From: Luteitalea sp. TBR-22 | GTDB taxonomy: Bacteria > Acidobacteriota > Vicinamibacteria > Vicinamibacterales > Vicinamibacteraceae | Length of the DNA: 64,000 nucleotides | Assembly: GCF_016865485.1 (NCBI RefSeq) | Contig: NZ_AP024452.1 | Coordinates: forward strand, 4,114,501-4,178,500 | Direction: 5' to 3' | Part shown: piece after piece, positions 1-9,675 of the stretch | Layout of the letters: the number at the start of each line of letters is the position of its first letter | How positions within the stretch are numbered: position 1 is the first letter of the stretch | The notes under the pieces: model-generated | The model's input: the letters and a program-made list of their open reading frames with translations, nothing else | Database searches by the model: none | Told to the model about the DNA's origin: nothing | Made by a program: the position numbers and the translations under genes

Positions 1-1
1 G

Positions 2-841
2 CGCGCGCCGCACGACTACGCCCTGCGCACCACGCCAGGCCCCGTCGCCCAGGGTGACGTGCAGGTCCCGGCCGGGATGGCGAGGCTGGGCGCGCGGCGT
101 GGCGAGATTCCCTTCGGCTGGGACAACGAGTTCCCCGGTCCCGAGGTGGAGGTCCCCGCCTTCCGCATCCAGCGCCTGAACGTGACCAACGGCGACTATC
201 TCGCCTTCGTCGAGGGCGGCGGGTACGCCGACCCGCGCTGGTGGACGCCGGAAGATCGGGCCTGGCTCGAGAGCGAACAGCATCGTCACCCGATCTTCTG
301 GGAAAGGCGCGGCACGGCATGGCACTGGCGCGGCATGTTCGAGTCGTTCCCGTTGCCGCTCGCCTGGCCCGTGTACGTGAGCCAGGCCGAGGCCGCGGCG
401 TTCGCGCGGTGGTCGGGGCGGCGACTGCCCACCGAGGCCGAGTTCCAGCGGGCGGCGTACGGCACACCCGACGGGTCGCTCCGGACGCACCCGTGGGGCG
501 ATGCCGCGCCAGCACCCGCGCACGGCGTGTTCGACTTCAGCGGATGGGAACCCGAGCCGGTGGGCACGCACCCGGCGGGACAGTCGGCCTGGGGCGTGCA
601 CGACCTGGTGGGCAACGGCTGGGAGTGGACGACCACCGTGTTCGCGGGCTTCCCGGGATTCGTGCCCATTCCCTCGTACCCGGAGTACTCGGCCGACTTC
701 TTCGACGACAAGCATGTGGTGCTGAAGGGCGGGTCGCCCGCGACCGCGCGCGACCTGCTGCGTCCGAGCTTCAGGAACTGGTTCCGTCCACGCTATCCCT
801 ACGTGTACGCGACCTTCCGCACCGTGGAGTCACAGGCATGA
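2..841 (+). CDS. egtB: EgtB-like ergothioneine biosynthesis sulfoxide synthase (3' part)
   Basis: Non-heme iron enzyme of the formylglycine-generating-enzyme (SUMF1) fold that joins hercynine to a thiol donor in ergothioneine synthesis. The reading frame is open to the window edge, so the 5' end, including the DinB-like domain with the HX3HXE iron ligands, lies outside. What is visible is a nearly complete FGE-sulfatase domain: FRIQRLNVTNGDYLAF, RRLPTEAEFQRAAYG, LVGNGWEWT and the C-terminal RNWFRPRYPYVYATFR block typical of EgtB/OvoA/SenA proteins. It overlaps egtD by ATGA, so the two are translationally coupled, which favours EgtB over OvoA or SenA. No egtC is seen downstream, fitting the cysteine-using, EgtC-independent type; that is inference. 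Confidence 0.85.
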   Translation, partial: RAPHDYALRTTPGPVAQGDVQVPAGMARLGARRGEIPFGWDNEFPGPEVEVPAFRIQRLNVTNGDYLAFVEGGGYADPRWWTPEDRAWLESEQHRHPIFWERRGTAWHWRGMFESFPLPLAWPVYVSQAEAAAFARWSGRRLPTEAEFQRAAYGTPDGSLRTHPWGDAAPAPAHGVFDFSGWEPEPVGTHPAGQSAWGVHDLVGNGWEWTTTVFAGFPGFVPIPSYPEYSADFFDDKHVVLKGGSPATARDLLRPSFRNWFRPRYPYVYATFRTVESQA

Positions 842-1842
842 GTCCAGCGCCGATGCGCCTCGTTCCTCCGCGCGGTCTGCGCCCGCGCCTGTCGGCCGAC
901 ACGACGACGCTGGGCGGCGAGATCGCCACCCTGCTCGGCACGAGGCCGCGCCGCCTGCCCGCGCACGCGTTGTACGACGCGCTCGGCTCGGCGTTGTTCG
1001 AGGCGATCTGCCACCTGCCGTGGTATCCGATCACCCGCGCCGAGACGGCCCTCCTGCGGACGCATCGGCGGTCGATCCTCGAGGCCGCCGGGCGGCGCGC
1101 GCGCATCGTCGAACTCGGCCCCGGCAATGGCGACAAGCTCGCGACGCTGCTGCAGGGGGCGGCGGCGACGCGGATGCAGCCGCTCGACGTCCACCTCGTC
1201 GACGTGTCGGCGAGTGCCCTGGAGGTGGCCACGGCGCGGTTGCGGCGCCAGCCTGGCGTGACGGTGCAGACACACGCGGCCCTGTATCAGGCGGGCCTGC
1301 ATCAGGTGGCCGCGCAGCGACAGGCCGGCGAGACGATGCTGGTGGCCTTCCTCGGCTCCAACATCGGCAACTTCGACCCACCGCAGGCCGAGGCCCTGCT
1401 GCGGGACGTGCGCGGGGCGATGCGCGCGGGCGACACGCTGCTCATCGGCACGGACCTGGTCAAGCCGCTGGAGCAGCTGCAGTTGGCCTACGACGACCCG
1501 CTCGGCGTGACGGCGGCGTTCAACGCCAACCTGCTCGTGCGGCTGAATCGGGAATTCGGCGCAGACTTCCAGCTCGACACGTTCGCCCACGATGCCCGCT
1601 GGAACGCCGCAGCGCAACGGATGGAGATGCACCTGGTGAGCCTCGCGACGCAACGCGTCACGATTCCGGGCGCCGGCCTGGTCATCGACGTCGAGGCCGG
1701 CGAGACGATCTGGACGGAGAGCTCCTACAAGTACGAGCCGTCAGGCGTCGATGCGATGTTGACGACGGCCGGCTTCACTCCCGCTGCCGCGTGGCAGGAC
1801 GAGGACGCCGGCTTCCTGCTGACGCTGGCCGTGGCGCGCTGA
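838..1842 (+). CDS. egtD: L-histidine N-alpha-methyltransferase EgtD
   Basis: SAM-dependent enzyme that trimethylates histidine to hercynine, the first step of ergothioneine synthesis. The 334-residue length matches the family. The start ATG at 838 overlaps the egtB stop (ATGA); the longer open frame beginning at 241 is a shadow of egtB. Visible motifs are the N-terminal LPAHALYDALGSALFEAIC region, the SAM-binding VELGPGNGDKLATLL with VDVSASAL, LGSNIGNFDP, and the substrate-side block TESSYKYEPSGVDAML near the C terminus, all characteristic of the DUF2260/EgtD family. Cytoplasmic. It ends a two-gene operon with egtB. Confidence 0.93.
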   Translation: MSPAPMRLVPPRGLRPRLSADTTTLGGEIATLLGTRPRRLPAHALYDALGSALFEAICHLPWYPITRAETALLRTHRRSILEAAGRRARIVELGPGNGDKLATLLQGAAATRMQPLDVHLVDVSASALEVATARLRRQPGVTVQTHAALYQAGLHQVAAQRQAGETMLVAFLGSNIGNFDPPQAEALLRDVRGAMRAGDTLLIGTDLVKPLEQLQLAYDDPLGVTAAFNANLLVRLNREFGADFQLDTFAHDARWNAAAQRMEMHLVSLATQRVTIPGAGLVIDVEAGETIWTESSYKYEPSGVDAMLTTAGFTPAAAWQDEDAGFLLTLAVAR

Positions 1843-1843
1843 G

Positions 1844-1897
1844 CGAGGGACACGGGAGGCCTCCCCGGTGACTTGCGTACGCGTCCCTGGTCCCTCG
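1844..1897. terminator. Possible long-loop terminator between convergent genes
   Basis: CGAGGGAC (1844-1851) can pair with GTCCCTCG (1890-1897) across a 38-nt loop. It lies between the convergent egtD and dehydrogenase stops. The long loop and lack of a T-run make it weak. Confidence 0.3.
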
Positions 1898-1902
1898 ACC
1901 CG

Positions 1903-3261
1903 CTACACGGCCTTCGGCTCCGGGTGCACCCACGGCGCGCGGTAGGGCCGCGCGAGCAGGCGGTTGGCCTCCTCGTCGCCGACGACGCGGCCGGCCGCGT
2001 CGTCCCACGTCAGTGACCGCCCGAGTTGCATGGAGTGGTTGGCGAGGATGCACGCCGTCGTTGACATGTGGCCCTGCTCGATGTCGGCCACCGGGCGTTT
2101 GCCGCTCTCGATGCACGCCAGCAGGTCCTTCATGTGGCCGCGGATGGCGGGCGCCACGTGCCGCTCGAGATCCTTCTCCGTGCGGTCCTCGGGGAACTGC
2201 TCGAACTCGTAGGTCACGTCCTCGTGCAGCGGCGTGCCGCCCTCGCCACGCGGGATGAAGTCCCAGCTCATCACGCTCGCCTTCAGCGTGCCCTTGTCGC
2301 CGTATATGGTGGCGCCCCACGGGTACTTCGGGTCCGGCGCGTCGCCGTAGGTGCGGTGCGTCCACACGACAGGCAGGTCGCCGAAGTCGAACGTCGCCGT
2401 CTGCGTGTCGCTGATGTTGGCCTTGCTGTCCTTCTGCACGAGGATGCCGCCGGTGGAACCGACGCGGCGCGGCATGCCGAGGTCGAGCATCCAGCGGACC
2501 ATGTCGAGCATGTGGATGCACATGTCGCCGACGATGCCGTTGCCGTACTCCATGAAGGCGCGCCAGCTGCGTGGGTGCACCAGCTTGTTGTACGGGCGCA
2601 TCGGCGCCGGGCCGGTCCACATCTCGTAGTCGAGGTGCGCCGGCGGCGCGGTGTCGGGCGGGTTCTCGCGCGTCCGCATGTGGTAGTAGCAGTAGATCTC
2701 GACGAAGCCGACCTTGCCGAGCAGGCCTTCCTTGATCACGCGGTTGCGCGCGTTGATCAGGTGCGGCGTGCTGCGGCGCTGCGTCCCCACCTGCACCACC
2801 CGGTTGTACTTGCGGGCGGCGGCTAGGATGGCCTGCCCCTCGACGATGTCGACGCCGACCGGCTTCTGGAGGTACAGGTGCGCTCCGGCCTTGATGGCCT
2901 CGATCGCCGGGAGTGCGTGCCAGTGGTCGGGCGTGCCGATCAGGACGACGTCGAGGTCGCGCTCCTTCAGCATCGCCCGGTAGTCGCGATAGGTCCGCGG
3001 CGTCTTCTTCGAGGCCTGCCGCGAAGCGACGATCTCGGCGGCGCCCGCGAGCATCTGCGAATCCACGTCGCAGAGCGAGACCACCTCCACGGGCGCCACC
3101 TGGATCAGGCGCAGCAGGTCGGCCTTGCCGTACCATCCCGTGCCGATGAGGCCCACCCGCAGCGGCCTGGGCTGTGCGCGCGCGGCGATGGACACGGGAA
3201 TGGGCAGCGCGGCCAGCGTCAACGCGCCCGCGCCCTGCTTCAGGAAGTCACGGCGATGCAT
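1903..3261 (-). CDS. Tat-exported Gfo/Idh/MocA family oxidoreductase
   Basis: NAD(P)-dependent sugar or cyclitol dehydrogenase of the Gfo/Idh/MocA superfamily, probably periplasmic. The protein (452 aa from ATG 3261) opens with a Tat-type leader (MHRRDFLKQGAGAL; RRDFLK in place of SRRxFLK). The Rossmann motif VGLIGTGWYGK follows, then VVSLCDVDSQ, VVLIGTPDHWHALPAIEAIKAGAHLYLQKPVG (substrate/cofactor EKP-like segment with QKP), and HPRSW with GIVGDMCIHMLDM. The ATG at 3261 is preferred over an upstream frame start because it begins the Tat motif and lies 6 nt after a TACAAC hexamer. Such exported members are common in Acidobacteriota and Planctomycetota carbohydrate catabolism; the substrate is unknown. 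Confidence 0.9.
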   Translation of the reverse strand: MHRRDFLKQGAGALTLAALPIPVSIAARAQPRPLRVGLIGTGWYGKADLLRLIQVAPVEVVSLCDVDSQMLAGAAEIVASRQASKKTPRTYRDYRAMLKERDLDVVLIGTPDHWHALPAIEAIKAGAHLYLQKPVGVDIVEGQAILAAARKYNRVVQVGTQRRSTPHLINARNRVIKEGLLGKVGFVEIYCYYHMRTRENPPDTAPPAHLDYEMWTGPAPMRPYNKLVHPRSWRAFMEYGNGIVGDMCIHMLDMVRWMLDLGMPRRVGSTGGILVQKDSKANISDTQTATFDFGDLPVVWTHRTYGDAPDPKYPWGATIYGDKGTLKASVMSWDFIPRGEGGTPLHEDVTYEFEQFPEDRTEKDLERHVAPAIRGHMKDLLACIESGKRPVADIEQGHMSTTACILANHSMQLGRSLTWDDAAGRVVGDEEANRLLARPYRAPWVHPEPKAV

Positions 3262-3267
3262 ACGCGC

Positions 3268-3296
3268 GTTGTATGGCGATTCGGCCCCGAATGCAA
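3268..3296 (-). promoter_or_regulatory. Leaderless-type promoter of the Gfo/Idh/MocA gene
   Basis: On the minus strand, TTGCAT (3296-3291), a 17-bp spacer, then TACAAC (3273-3268), which ends exactly 6 nt before the ATG at 3261. No Shine-Dalgarno is present, so transcription probably starts at or next to the ATG. Confidence 0.55.
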
Positions 3297-3339
3297 GCGG
3301 CCGGGCCCGAGGCGCCAACGCGCGAATGCCGCGATGCGG

Positions 3340-4977
<1,638 letters not shown>

Positions 4978-5005
4978 GACCGTGGACGATTGTCCCACGG
5001 GCCGC

Positions 5006-5110
5006 GGCTCAGGGCTCAGGGCTCGGGCTCCAGGGCTCGGGGCTCAGGGCTCAGGGCTCAGAAAGCATTCTGAAAGGTGTCTGAGCCTTGAGCCGTAAGC
5101 CTCGAACCGT
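5006..5110. repeat. 7-bp tandem array (GGCTCAG)n with inverted right arm
   Basis: Eight degenerate GGCTCAG-like heptads (5006-5061) lead into AAAGCAT-TCTGAAA. Heptads of the opposite orientation follow (GAGCCTT, GAGCCGT, AAGCCTC, GAACCGT, 5083-5110), all in the same 7-bp register. The arms can pair into a long hairpin. The last heptad runs into the stop codon (5110-5112) of the small gene read leftward. A close relative sits at 29265-29357. Confidence 0.85.
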
Positions 5111-5406
5111 CAGTCCGTCTCCGAGACCAGCGCCGCTCCGCCCTCGTACTGCTTGCGCCGCTTCTCGCCGCGGGCCTCGTCGTCGACCGGCAGGCTGCCG
5201 CGCTGCTCCGGCGTGTCGCGCTCGATCAGGCGGTCGAGTGGCATCGTCTCCACGTCGTGGTCGTGCACGGCGTCGTCGAGGAGCCGCTTCTGATCGAGCT
5301 CGTCGTCATAGCTCACGCCCTCGTCCTCCTCTTCGGTGCGCTGACGTTGCCGGTGCTCGATGTCCTCCAGGTTGGCCGACGGGCCGATGCGTTCCTTGTG
5401 AGTCAT
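5110..5406 (-). CDS. Small charged hypothetical protein
   Basis: 98-residue soluble protein from ATG 5406, which has AAGG and CAGG purine stretches upstream; an upstream in-frame extension would run through 7-bp repeat-like sequence and is unlikely. It is strongly charged (THKERIG, RQRTEEEDEG, RLLDDAVHDHDVETMPLDRL, EARGEKRRKQYEGG) with no signal peptide or membrane segment. I do not recognise the family. It lies alone between an ABC-F gene and a divergent DUF1080 gene; its stop codon is the end of a heptad array. Confidence 0.6.
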   Translation of the reverse strand: MTHKERIGPSANLEDIEHRQRQRTEEEDEGVSYDDELDQKRLLDDAVHDHDVETMPLDRLIERDTPEQRGSLPVDDEARGEKRRKQYEGGAALVSETD

Positions 5407-5504
5407 GGCCTGGTGCCTTGCAAGCCGCTTGCCCGGTCGCCGTTCGTGGTTCGGCGTTCGGGGTCCCTTCAGCCGTCCCGCGTTCGGCGTTCTCGACATT
5501 CTGC

Positions 5505-5510
5505 TAGAGT
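5505..5510 (+). promoter_or_regulatory. Putative -10 element of the DUF1080 gene
   Basis: TAGAGT, 27 nt upstream of ATG 5538, followed by a normal Shine-Dalgarno (CCGGAGG). No clear -35. Three heptads (GTTCGTG, GTTCGGC, GTTCGGG) sit just upstream at 5442-5462. Confidence 0.4.
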
Positions 5511-5537
5511 TCCGGCGGCATTCTTTCCGGAGGACTC

Positions 5538-6188
5538 ATGCGCATCCGTCTGTCCCTGACCGCCGCGCTCGTCGGCGCCGCCCTGCTCCTCGCTCCCCTC
5601 GCCGTCACGCGCCTCGAGGCGCAGGACGGCTGGATCTCGATCTTCGACGGCAAGTCGCTCGACGGCTGGAAGGTCGGCGAGAACGCGGCCACGTTCAAGG
5701 TCGAGGAAGGGCACATCGTCGTGTTCGGGCCGCGCGCCCACCTGTACTACATGGGGCCCGTGCAGAATCACGTGTTCACCGACTTCGAGTGGAAGGCCGA
5801 CGTCATGACGTTCCCGGGCTCGAACTCGGGCATGTACTTCCACACCGAATACCAGGAGGGTGGCTGGCCGCAGAAGGGCTACGAGGTGCAGGTCAACAAC
5901 TCGCACACCGACCCGATCCGTACCGGCAGCCTCTACAACATCGTCAATGTGATGAACACGGCGCCGGCCAGGGACAACGAGTGGTTCACCCAGCACATCA
6001 TCGTGAAGGGCAAGACCGTCACCATCAAGGTGAATGGCAAGACCACCGTGGAGTACACCGAGCCGGCCGGGGTGCAGCGTCCCGCGGACATGGCCGGACG
6101 CCTGATTTCGAAGGGGACCTTCGCGCTGCAGGGCCACGACCCGAAGAGCCGCGTGCACTACAAGAACATCATGGTGAAGCCGCTGTAA
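5538..6188 (+). CDS. Secreted DUF1080 (3-keto-disaccharide hydrolase-like) protein
   Basis: 216 residues with an N-terminal signal peptide (RIRLSLTAALVGAALLLAPLAVT, cleavage probably near RLEAQ). A single DUF1080 jelly-roll domain follows: DGWISIFDGKSLDGWKVG, DFEWKADVMTFPGSNSGMY, KGYEVQVNNS, and the closing GTFALQGHDPKSRVHYKNI. DUF1080 is a concanavalin-like fold, and some members cleave 3-keto-glucosides. Start supported by the CCGGAGG ribosome site 5 nt upstream. Together with the exported Gfo/Idh/MocA protein and the GH106 enzyme next door it suggests periplasmic handling of plant or microbial glycosides; the substrate is not deducible. Confidence 0.88.
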   Translation: MRIRLSLTAALVGAALLLAPLAVTRLEAQDGWISIFDGKSLDGWKVGENAATFKVEEGHIVVFGPRAHLYYMGPVQNHVFTDFEWKADVMTFPGSNSGMYFHTEYQEGGWPQKGYEVQVNNSHTDPIRTGSLYNIVNVMNTAPARDNEWFTQHIIVKGKTVTIKVNGKTTVEYTEPAGVQRPADMAGRLISKGTFALQGHDPKSRVHYKNIMVKPL

Positions 6189-6225
6189 GCCTCGCTCCTG
6201 GGCGACGGTCCGTCATGGTCCGCTG

Positions 6226-6250
6226 GCCGCCGGGAAAGCCCGGCGGCTAC
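6226..6250. repeat. REP-like hairpin (CTAC-tail family), probable bidirectional terminator
   Basis: GCCGCCGGG (6226-6234), loop AAAG, CCCGGCGGC (6239-6247), then TAC. Perfect 9-bp stem between the convergent DUF1080 and GH106 genes. The GGCGGCTAC tail is shared with hairpins at 16123, 48901 and 50447. Confidence 0.65.
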
Positions 6251-6281
6251 GCCCTGGCCCTCACCACGCCCTTCCTTGCGC

Positions 6282-9047
6282 TCACCACACCAGCCGCGGC
6301 GTGCCGATGATCCCGCTCGGCTGCGGCACCACCTTGTCGATGTCCTGCGGTTCGAACCGCTTGCCGTGGCGCAGGTGCAGCAGTCGATAGTCCGGCTGCG
6401 GCCGTTCCGCCCACCGGTTCAAGGCGGTGTTGCCCACCCGCACCTCGAGGGTGTTGCGGCCGGGCTGCAAGGCACCACGCATGTCGACGCGGAACGGCGC
6501 GGTCCACACGGCCCCCACCTCGCGTCCGTTCACGGCGACCACGGCACCGTCGCGCACTGGCGCGTCGAGCCAGGCGCGCATCCCATTGGTCAGCTTCTCT
6601 TCCGGATGCGGTGAGCCCTCGCCGAAGTCGAGCCAGACGGGGCATCCGCCCGCCAGCACGTCGGCTCCGACCTCGACGTCGCGCCTGTAGGTGACCACGC
6701 CCGAATGGAACCGCATCCCGGGCAGCTCGTGCCATGAGGTGAGGGCCGGCATCGAGCGCGAGCCGTCAGGCGCCTCCAGCCGCCACCCGTCGGCGAGTAC
6801 CCGGGTGCCTCGCGACACGCACGCGTCAGTCGACGCCGGCGAGGCGCCGCCGCCATCGAACACGATGAACACTGACGCATAGGGTTCGAGCGCGATCTCC
6901 ACCGAGGTCGTCGTACTGCCCGGCGTGAGCGTCAGCGCCTGCCGGTCGCCGGTTCGTGGATCCCACTTCTCCGCTCGCGTGGCCGTGACGCGAAACGCGG
7001 CTGCGGTACGCACCCGTCGGTTCGTGGTGTTCGCGACGAAGTACACGTCGGTGTCGTCGACGCGGCGGTGCACGAAGCCGATTGCCTGCGCATCGGACTG
7101 CCACTGCACGTCGGGCGTGACCTGCGCCGACAGCCGCGCGCCGAGGTCCTCGTCGCGTTCCACCAGGCGACCGCCGGCCAGGCCACTGCCGAACAACGTC
7201 TGCGACGCCCGCGCCACATGCGCGTGCGCGTCGGCACCCGCTCGGAAGCCCGGGGCCCGCGACGGCACCTGCCGCGTCGCGACCACGGTGCCGCCGGCGC
7301 GCGCGAACGACACCAGGAGGTCCATGGTCTGTGGCGGCACGATCGCCGCATCGGGCACGACGACCGCCCTGAAGCGCGACTTGCCGACGACGAGTTCGCG
7401 ACCGTCGACGCGCGCGTCGACCTGCAGGCGGGCGTCGTCGACGACGTCGAAGCCGAAGCCGGCATCGAGCAGGCTGCCCACCAGCGTCGTCCCGACGTGA
7501 TCGCGCAGCATCTCGAAGAGGTGGACCTTGCCGGGCCGCATCCGCGACCACGCGTCGCTCGTGGGCAGGTACAACGCGACGTCGTTGACCGACGTGCCCA
7601 GCCGCAGCACGGCGCTCGTGCGCTGCAGGTACCGCGCGAGGTCGGGCATCACGATCCACCACGGGTTGGCGTCGCTCAGCACCGACGCGGCGTAGAAACG
7701 CGCCCCGGGCCAGTCGACGCCCGCTGGCGTGTTCGGCCAGCCGTGCCCGATCAGTTGCGTGACGCCTTGCAGGAAATGCCGGTCGGCCTCGACCTTCACG
7801 TCGAGCGGCGTCGCGGCCAACGACGGCGAATGCAGCCACGTCCACGTCTCCGACGAGGTGACGGGACGGCCGAAGACGTGCGCGGCAGACGAGGCCCAGC
7901 GTACCGAGGTGACCGTGCGCCACTGCGCGCCTTCGCCTTCGGGCAGGTCGACGAGCCCGGCGCTCGACGGACGCGCCGGCGGGATGCCGTACGTCTGCAC
8001 GCGGAGCCGCGTGTCGTGCGCGTGGGCCCACTGCGCCAGCGGGCCGAGGAACTCCGTCTCGAGGCGCTCGGTGAGGAGTTGGCCCCAGTCGTGTCGCACC
8101 CCGCGGCTGTGGTCGTCGTCGCCGGCCACCAGCGCCGGCAGGTGCTCGCGCAGGTCGTAGCCGTATCGCGCCGTGAACGCATCGAGCAGCCCGGGCGTCC
8201 AGTCGGATCCGAACACCTCCAGGCTGTCGCAGAAGATGGCGTACGGACGCGACGAGGCGAGGGCATCGAGCAGCGGCGCGCCGACCTGGCCGAGATACCG
8301 GTCGAGCGCGCCGCGGTCGTAGTGGTCGAGCACGAAGCCTTCGCCGCCGATGGCGGGGCGCTTGACCATCATGCCGGTGCGGCTGGCGACGAACACCCAT
8401 GCCTGGTGAGGCTGGTCGAGCGAGGCGGGCAACGGGAGCCGTCCCTCGGCCGGCGTGCCGTCGAGTCGACGGAACGCGTCGGGGCTCGTCGGAGCAGCAG
8501 TGCCAGCGGTCAGGTACACCGCGAGGAGACGCTCCCCGGCCCCGACCACGGGCAGCCCGACCGCGCGCGAACCTGCCGGCACCAATAGTGTCTCGATTCG
8601 CAACGCCCCAGCGGCATCCGCGACGTTCACGCTCGGGCCCCCGAAGGGCCAGCCGCTGCCCAGGGTGAGATCGAAACGCAAGCCGAGCCGGGCGGCCGCG
8701 GCGCGCGCATGCGCGAGCGCCTCGAGGAATGCCGGCGACAGGAACGGCCGCACCTGCGAGGCTGGCGCGTCGCCGTCGAGGGTGAGTGGATAGACGGGCT
8801 GGACCTCGACGCCGCCGAGTCCGCCGTCGCGCATCGCCTGCAGATCGCGATCGAGGCCGGCAGGCGTCACGGTGGGCCCGAACCACCACCAGCGCATCAT
8901 CACGCGCGCCTCGTCGGGCGGGTGCTCGAACACGCGCCACACGGCCGAAGACCTGTCGGCGTTGGGCACGTGCTCCTGCGCGATGACCACCGCCACCGCG
9001 GCGAGCGCCACGACCAACCCCGCCGACAAGCGGACACGGGACGTCAT
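6282..9047 (-). CDS. GH106-like alpha-L-rhamnosidase
   Basis: Large (921 aa) exported glycoside hydrolase. The N terminus has a hydrophobic export signal (VRLSAGLVVALAAVAVVIAQ). The family block FEHPPDEARVMMRWWWFGP-x-VTPAGLDRDLQAMRDGGLGGVEVQPVYPL is the hallmark of GH106 rhamnosidases. Later segments include FDLTLGSGWPFGGP, FCDSLEVFGSDWTPGLLDAF, VTSSETWTWLHSP and GVTQLIGHGWPNTP. The C terminus is a beta-sandwich ending VRVGNTALNRWAERPQPDYRLL. It would release terminal L-rhamnose from pectin-like or other glycans in the periplasm. TAGCCT lies 9 nt upstream of the ATG; no good ribosome site is visible. Confidence 0.88.
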   Translation of the reverse strand: MTSRVRLSAGLVVALAAVAVVIAQEHVPNADRSSAVWRVFEHPPDEARVMMRWWWFGPTVTPAGLDRDLQAMRDGGLGGVEVQPVYPLTLDGDAPASQVRPFLSPAFLEALAHARAAAARLGLRFDLTLGSGWPFGGPSVNVADAAGALRIETLLVPAGSRAVGLPVVGAGERLLAVYLTAGTAAPTSPDAFRRLDGTPAEGRLPLPASLDQPHQAWVFVASRTGMMVKRPAIGGEGFVLDHYDRGALDRYLGQVGAPLLDALASSRPYAIFCDSLEVFGSDWTPGLLDAFTARYGYDLREHLPALVAGDDDHSRGVRHDWGQLLTERLETEFLGPLAQWAHAHDTRLRVQTYGIPPARPSSAGLVDLPEGEGAQWRTVTSVRWASSAAHVFGRPVTSSETWTWLHSPSLAATPLDVKVEADRHFLQGVTQLIGHGWPNTPAGVDWPGARFYAASVLSDANPWWIVMPDLARYLQRTSAVLRLGTSVNDVALYLPTSDAWSRMRPGKVHLFEMLRDHVGTTLVGSLLDAGFGFDVVDDARLQVDARVDGRELVVGKSRFRAVVVPDAAIVPPQTMDLLVSFARAGGTVVATRQVPSRAPGFRAGADAHAHVARASQTLFGSGLAGGRLVERDEDLGARLSAQVTPDVQWQSDAQAIGFVHRRVDDTDVYFVANTTNRRVRTAAAFRVTATRAEKWDPRTGDRQALTLTPGSTTTSVEIALEPYASVFIVFDGGGASPASTDACVSRGTRVLADGWRLEAPDGSRSMPALTSWHELPGMRFHSGVVTYRRDVEVGADVLAGGCPVWLDFGEGSPHPEEKLTNGMRAWLDAPVRDGAVVAVNGREVGAVWTAPFRVDMRGALQPGRNTLEVRVGNTALNRWAERPQPDYRLLHLRHGKRFEPQDIDKVVPQPSGIIGTPRLVW

Positions 9048-9096
9048 CAGGGCTACAGGCTACTGCGGCTGGCCCGAGCGTTGCACTCGGGAAGGC

Positions 9097-9558
9097 ATGG
9101 CCCGAGTCAATCCTCCACTGTCGAGCGAACACGTGCAGTACAACCCCATCCACCGCGTCACCGGCCTGTTCGATGGCCACGACGCGGTCACCACGGCGGT
9201 CCGTGACCTCGAGGACGCCGGCGTCGCCCGAGACGACGTCGACATCCTGTCGGGTGCCGAGGGCGAACGCGCCCTCGACCCGTCGGGCGATGCCGGGGGC
9301 ATGCTGGGCCGGGCCTTCCGTTCCGTGGAGAACATGGTCTCGGACACGGCCAAGTTCCACGAGATCGCCGCCGCCACCCTCAACGCCGGCGGCTTCATCG
9401 TCGCGGTGCGCTGCGAGGGCGACGAGGAGCACCGCCACCGGGTCATGGGGATCCTGACGCGCCAGGGCGCCCGCGACGTGAAGTACTGGCACAACCTCTA
9501 TGTCGAGCAGGGACACGAGGACGAGCCGCGGCAGAACCTCGTCCGCGAGGATCGCTGA
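9097..9558 (+). CDS. Hypothetical protein (general-stress-like alpha/beta domain)
   Basis: 153 residues from ATG 9097, chosen because AAGG lies just upstream and the conserved-looking part begins there; the frame is open further upstream but overlaps the divergent GH106 promoter. Soluble, no signal. The segment VTGLFDGHDAVTTAVRDLEDAGVARDDVDILSG resembles the first half of the ferredoxin-like general stress protein 17M domain. The second part, GFIVAVRCEGDEEHRHRVMGILTRQGARDVKYWHN, has the pattern of a second beta-alpha-beta unit. Function unknown; the family guess rests on pattern only. Confidence 0.65.
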   Translation: MARVNPPLSSEHVQYNPIHRVTGLFDGHDAVTTAVRDLEDAGVARDDVDILSGAEGERALDPSGDAGGMLGRAFRSVENMVSDTAKFHEIAAATLNAGGFIVAVRCEGDEEHRHRVMGILTRQGARDVKYWHNLYVEQGHEDEPRQNLVREDR

Positions 9559-9607
9559 TCGGTCCCGGTGAACTTCCGGCGGGACGGCCTCGTCTGAGAC
9601 TCCGAGG

Positions 9608-9661
9608 TTGACGACAGATGTAGTCAGTGGCAGGATGGCCCTGCTGCCTACAACTGTAGTC
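9608..9661 (+). promoter_or_regulatory. blaI promoter with two tandem BlaI-type operators
   Basis: Operator 1, 9610-9625, and operator 2, 9646-9661, each fit the palindrome GACTACA-N2-TGTAGTC with one mismatch (GACGACA and GCCTACA left arms); centres are 36 bp apart. TTGACG (9608-9613), a 17-bp spacer and CAGGAT (9631-9636) form a plausible promoter. Operator 1 covers its -35 end and operator 2 the start site. TACA-N2-TGTA is the core of the known BlaI/MecI/CopY operators. Confidence 0.85.
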
Positions 9662-9675
9662 ACCAGGAGTCCAGC

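Noticed and set aside
241-837. Long N-terminal extension of EgtD
   Set aside because: The extension is Arg/Gly-rich and lies over egtB in another frame; EgtD family length and the ATGA overlap support a start at 838.
4978-4998. GTG 4998 as start of the first ABC-F gene
   Set aside because: The seven extra residues precede the normal family N terminus and have no ribosome site; 4977 was preferred, with low certainty.
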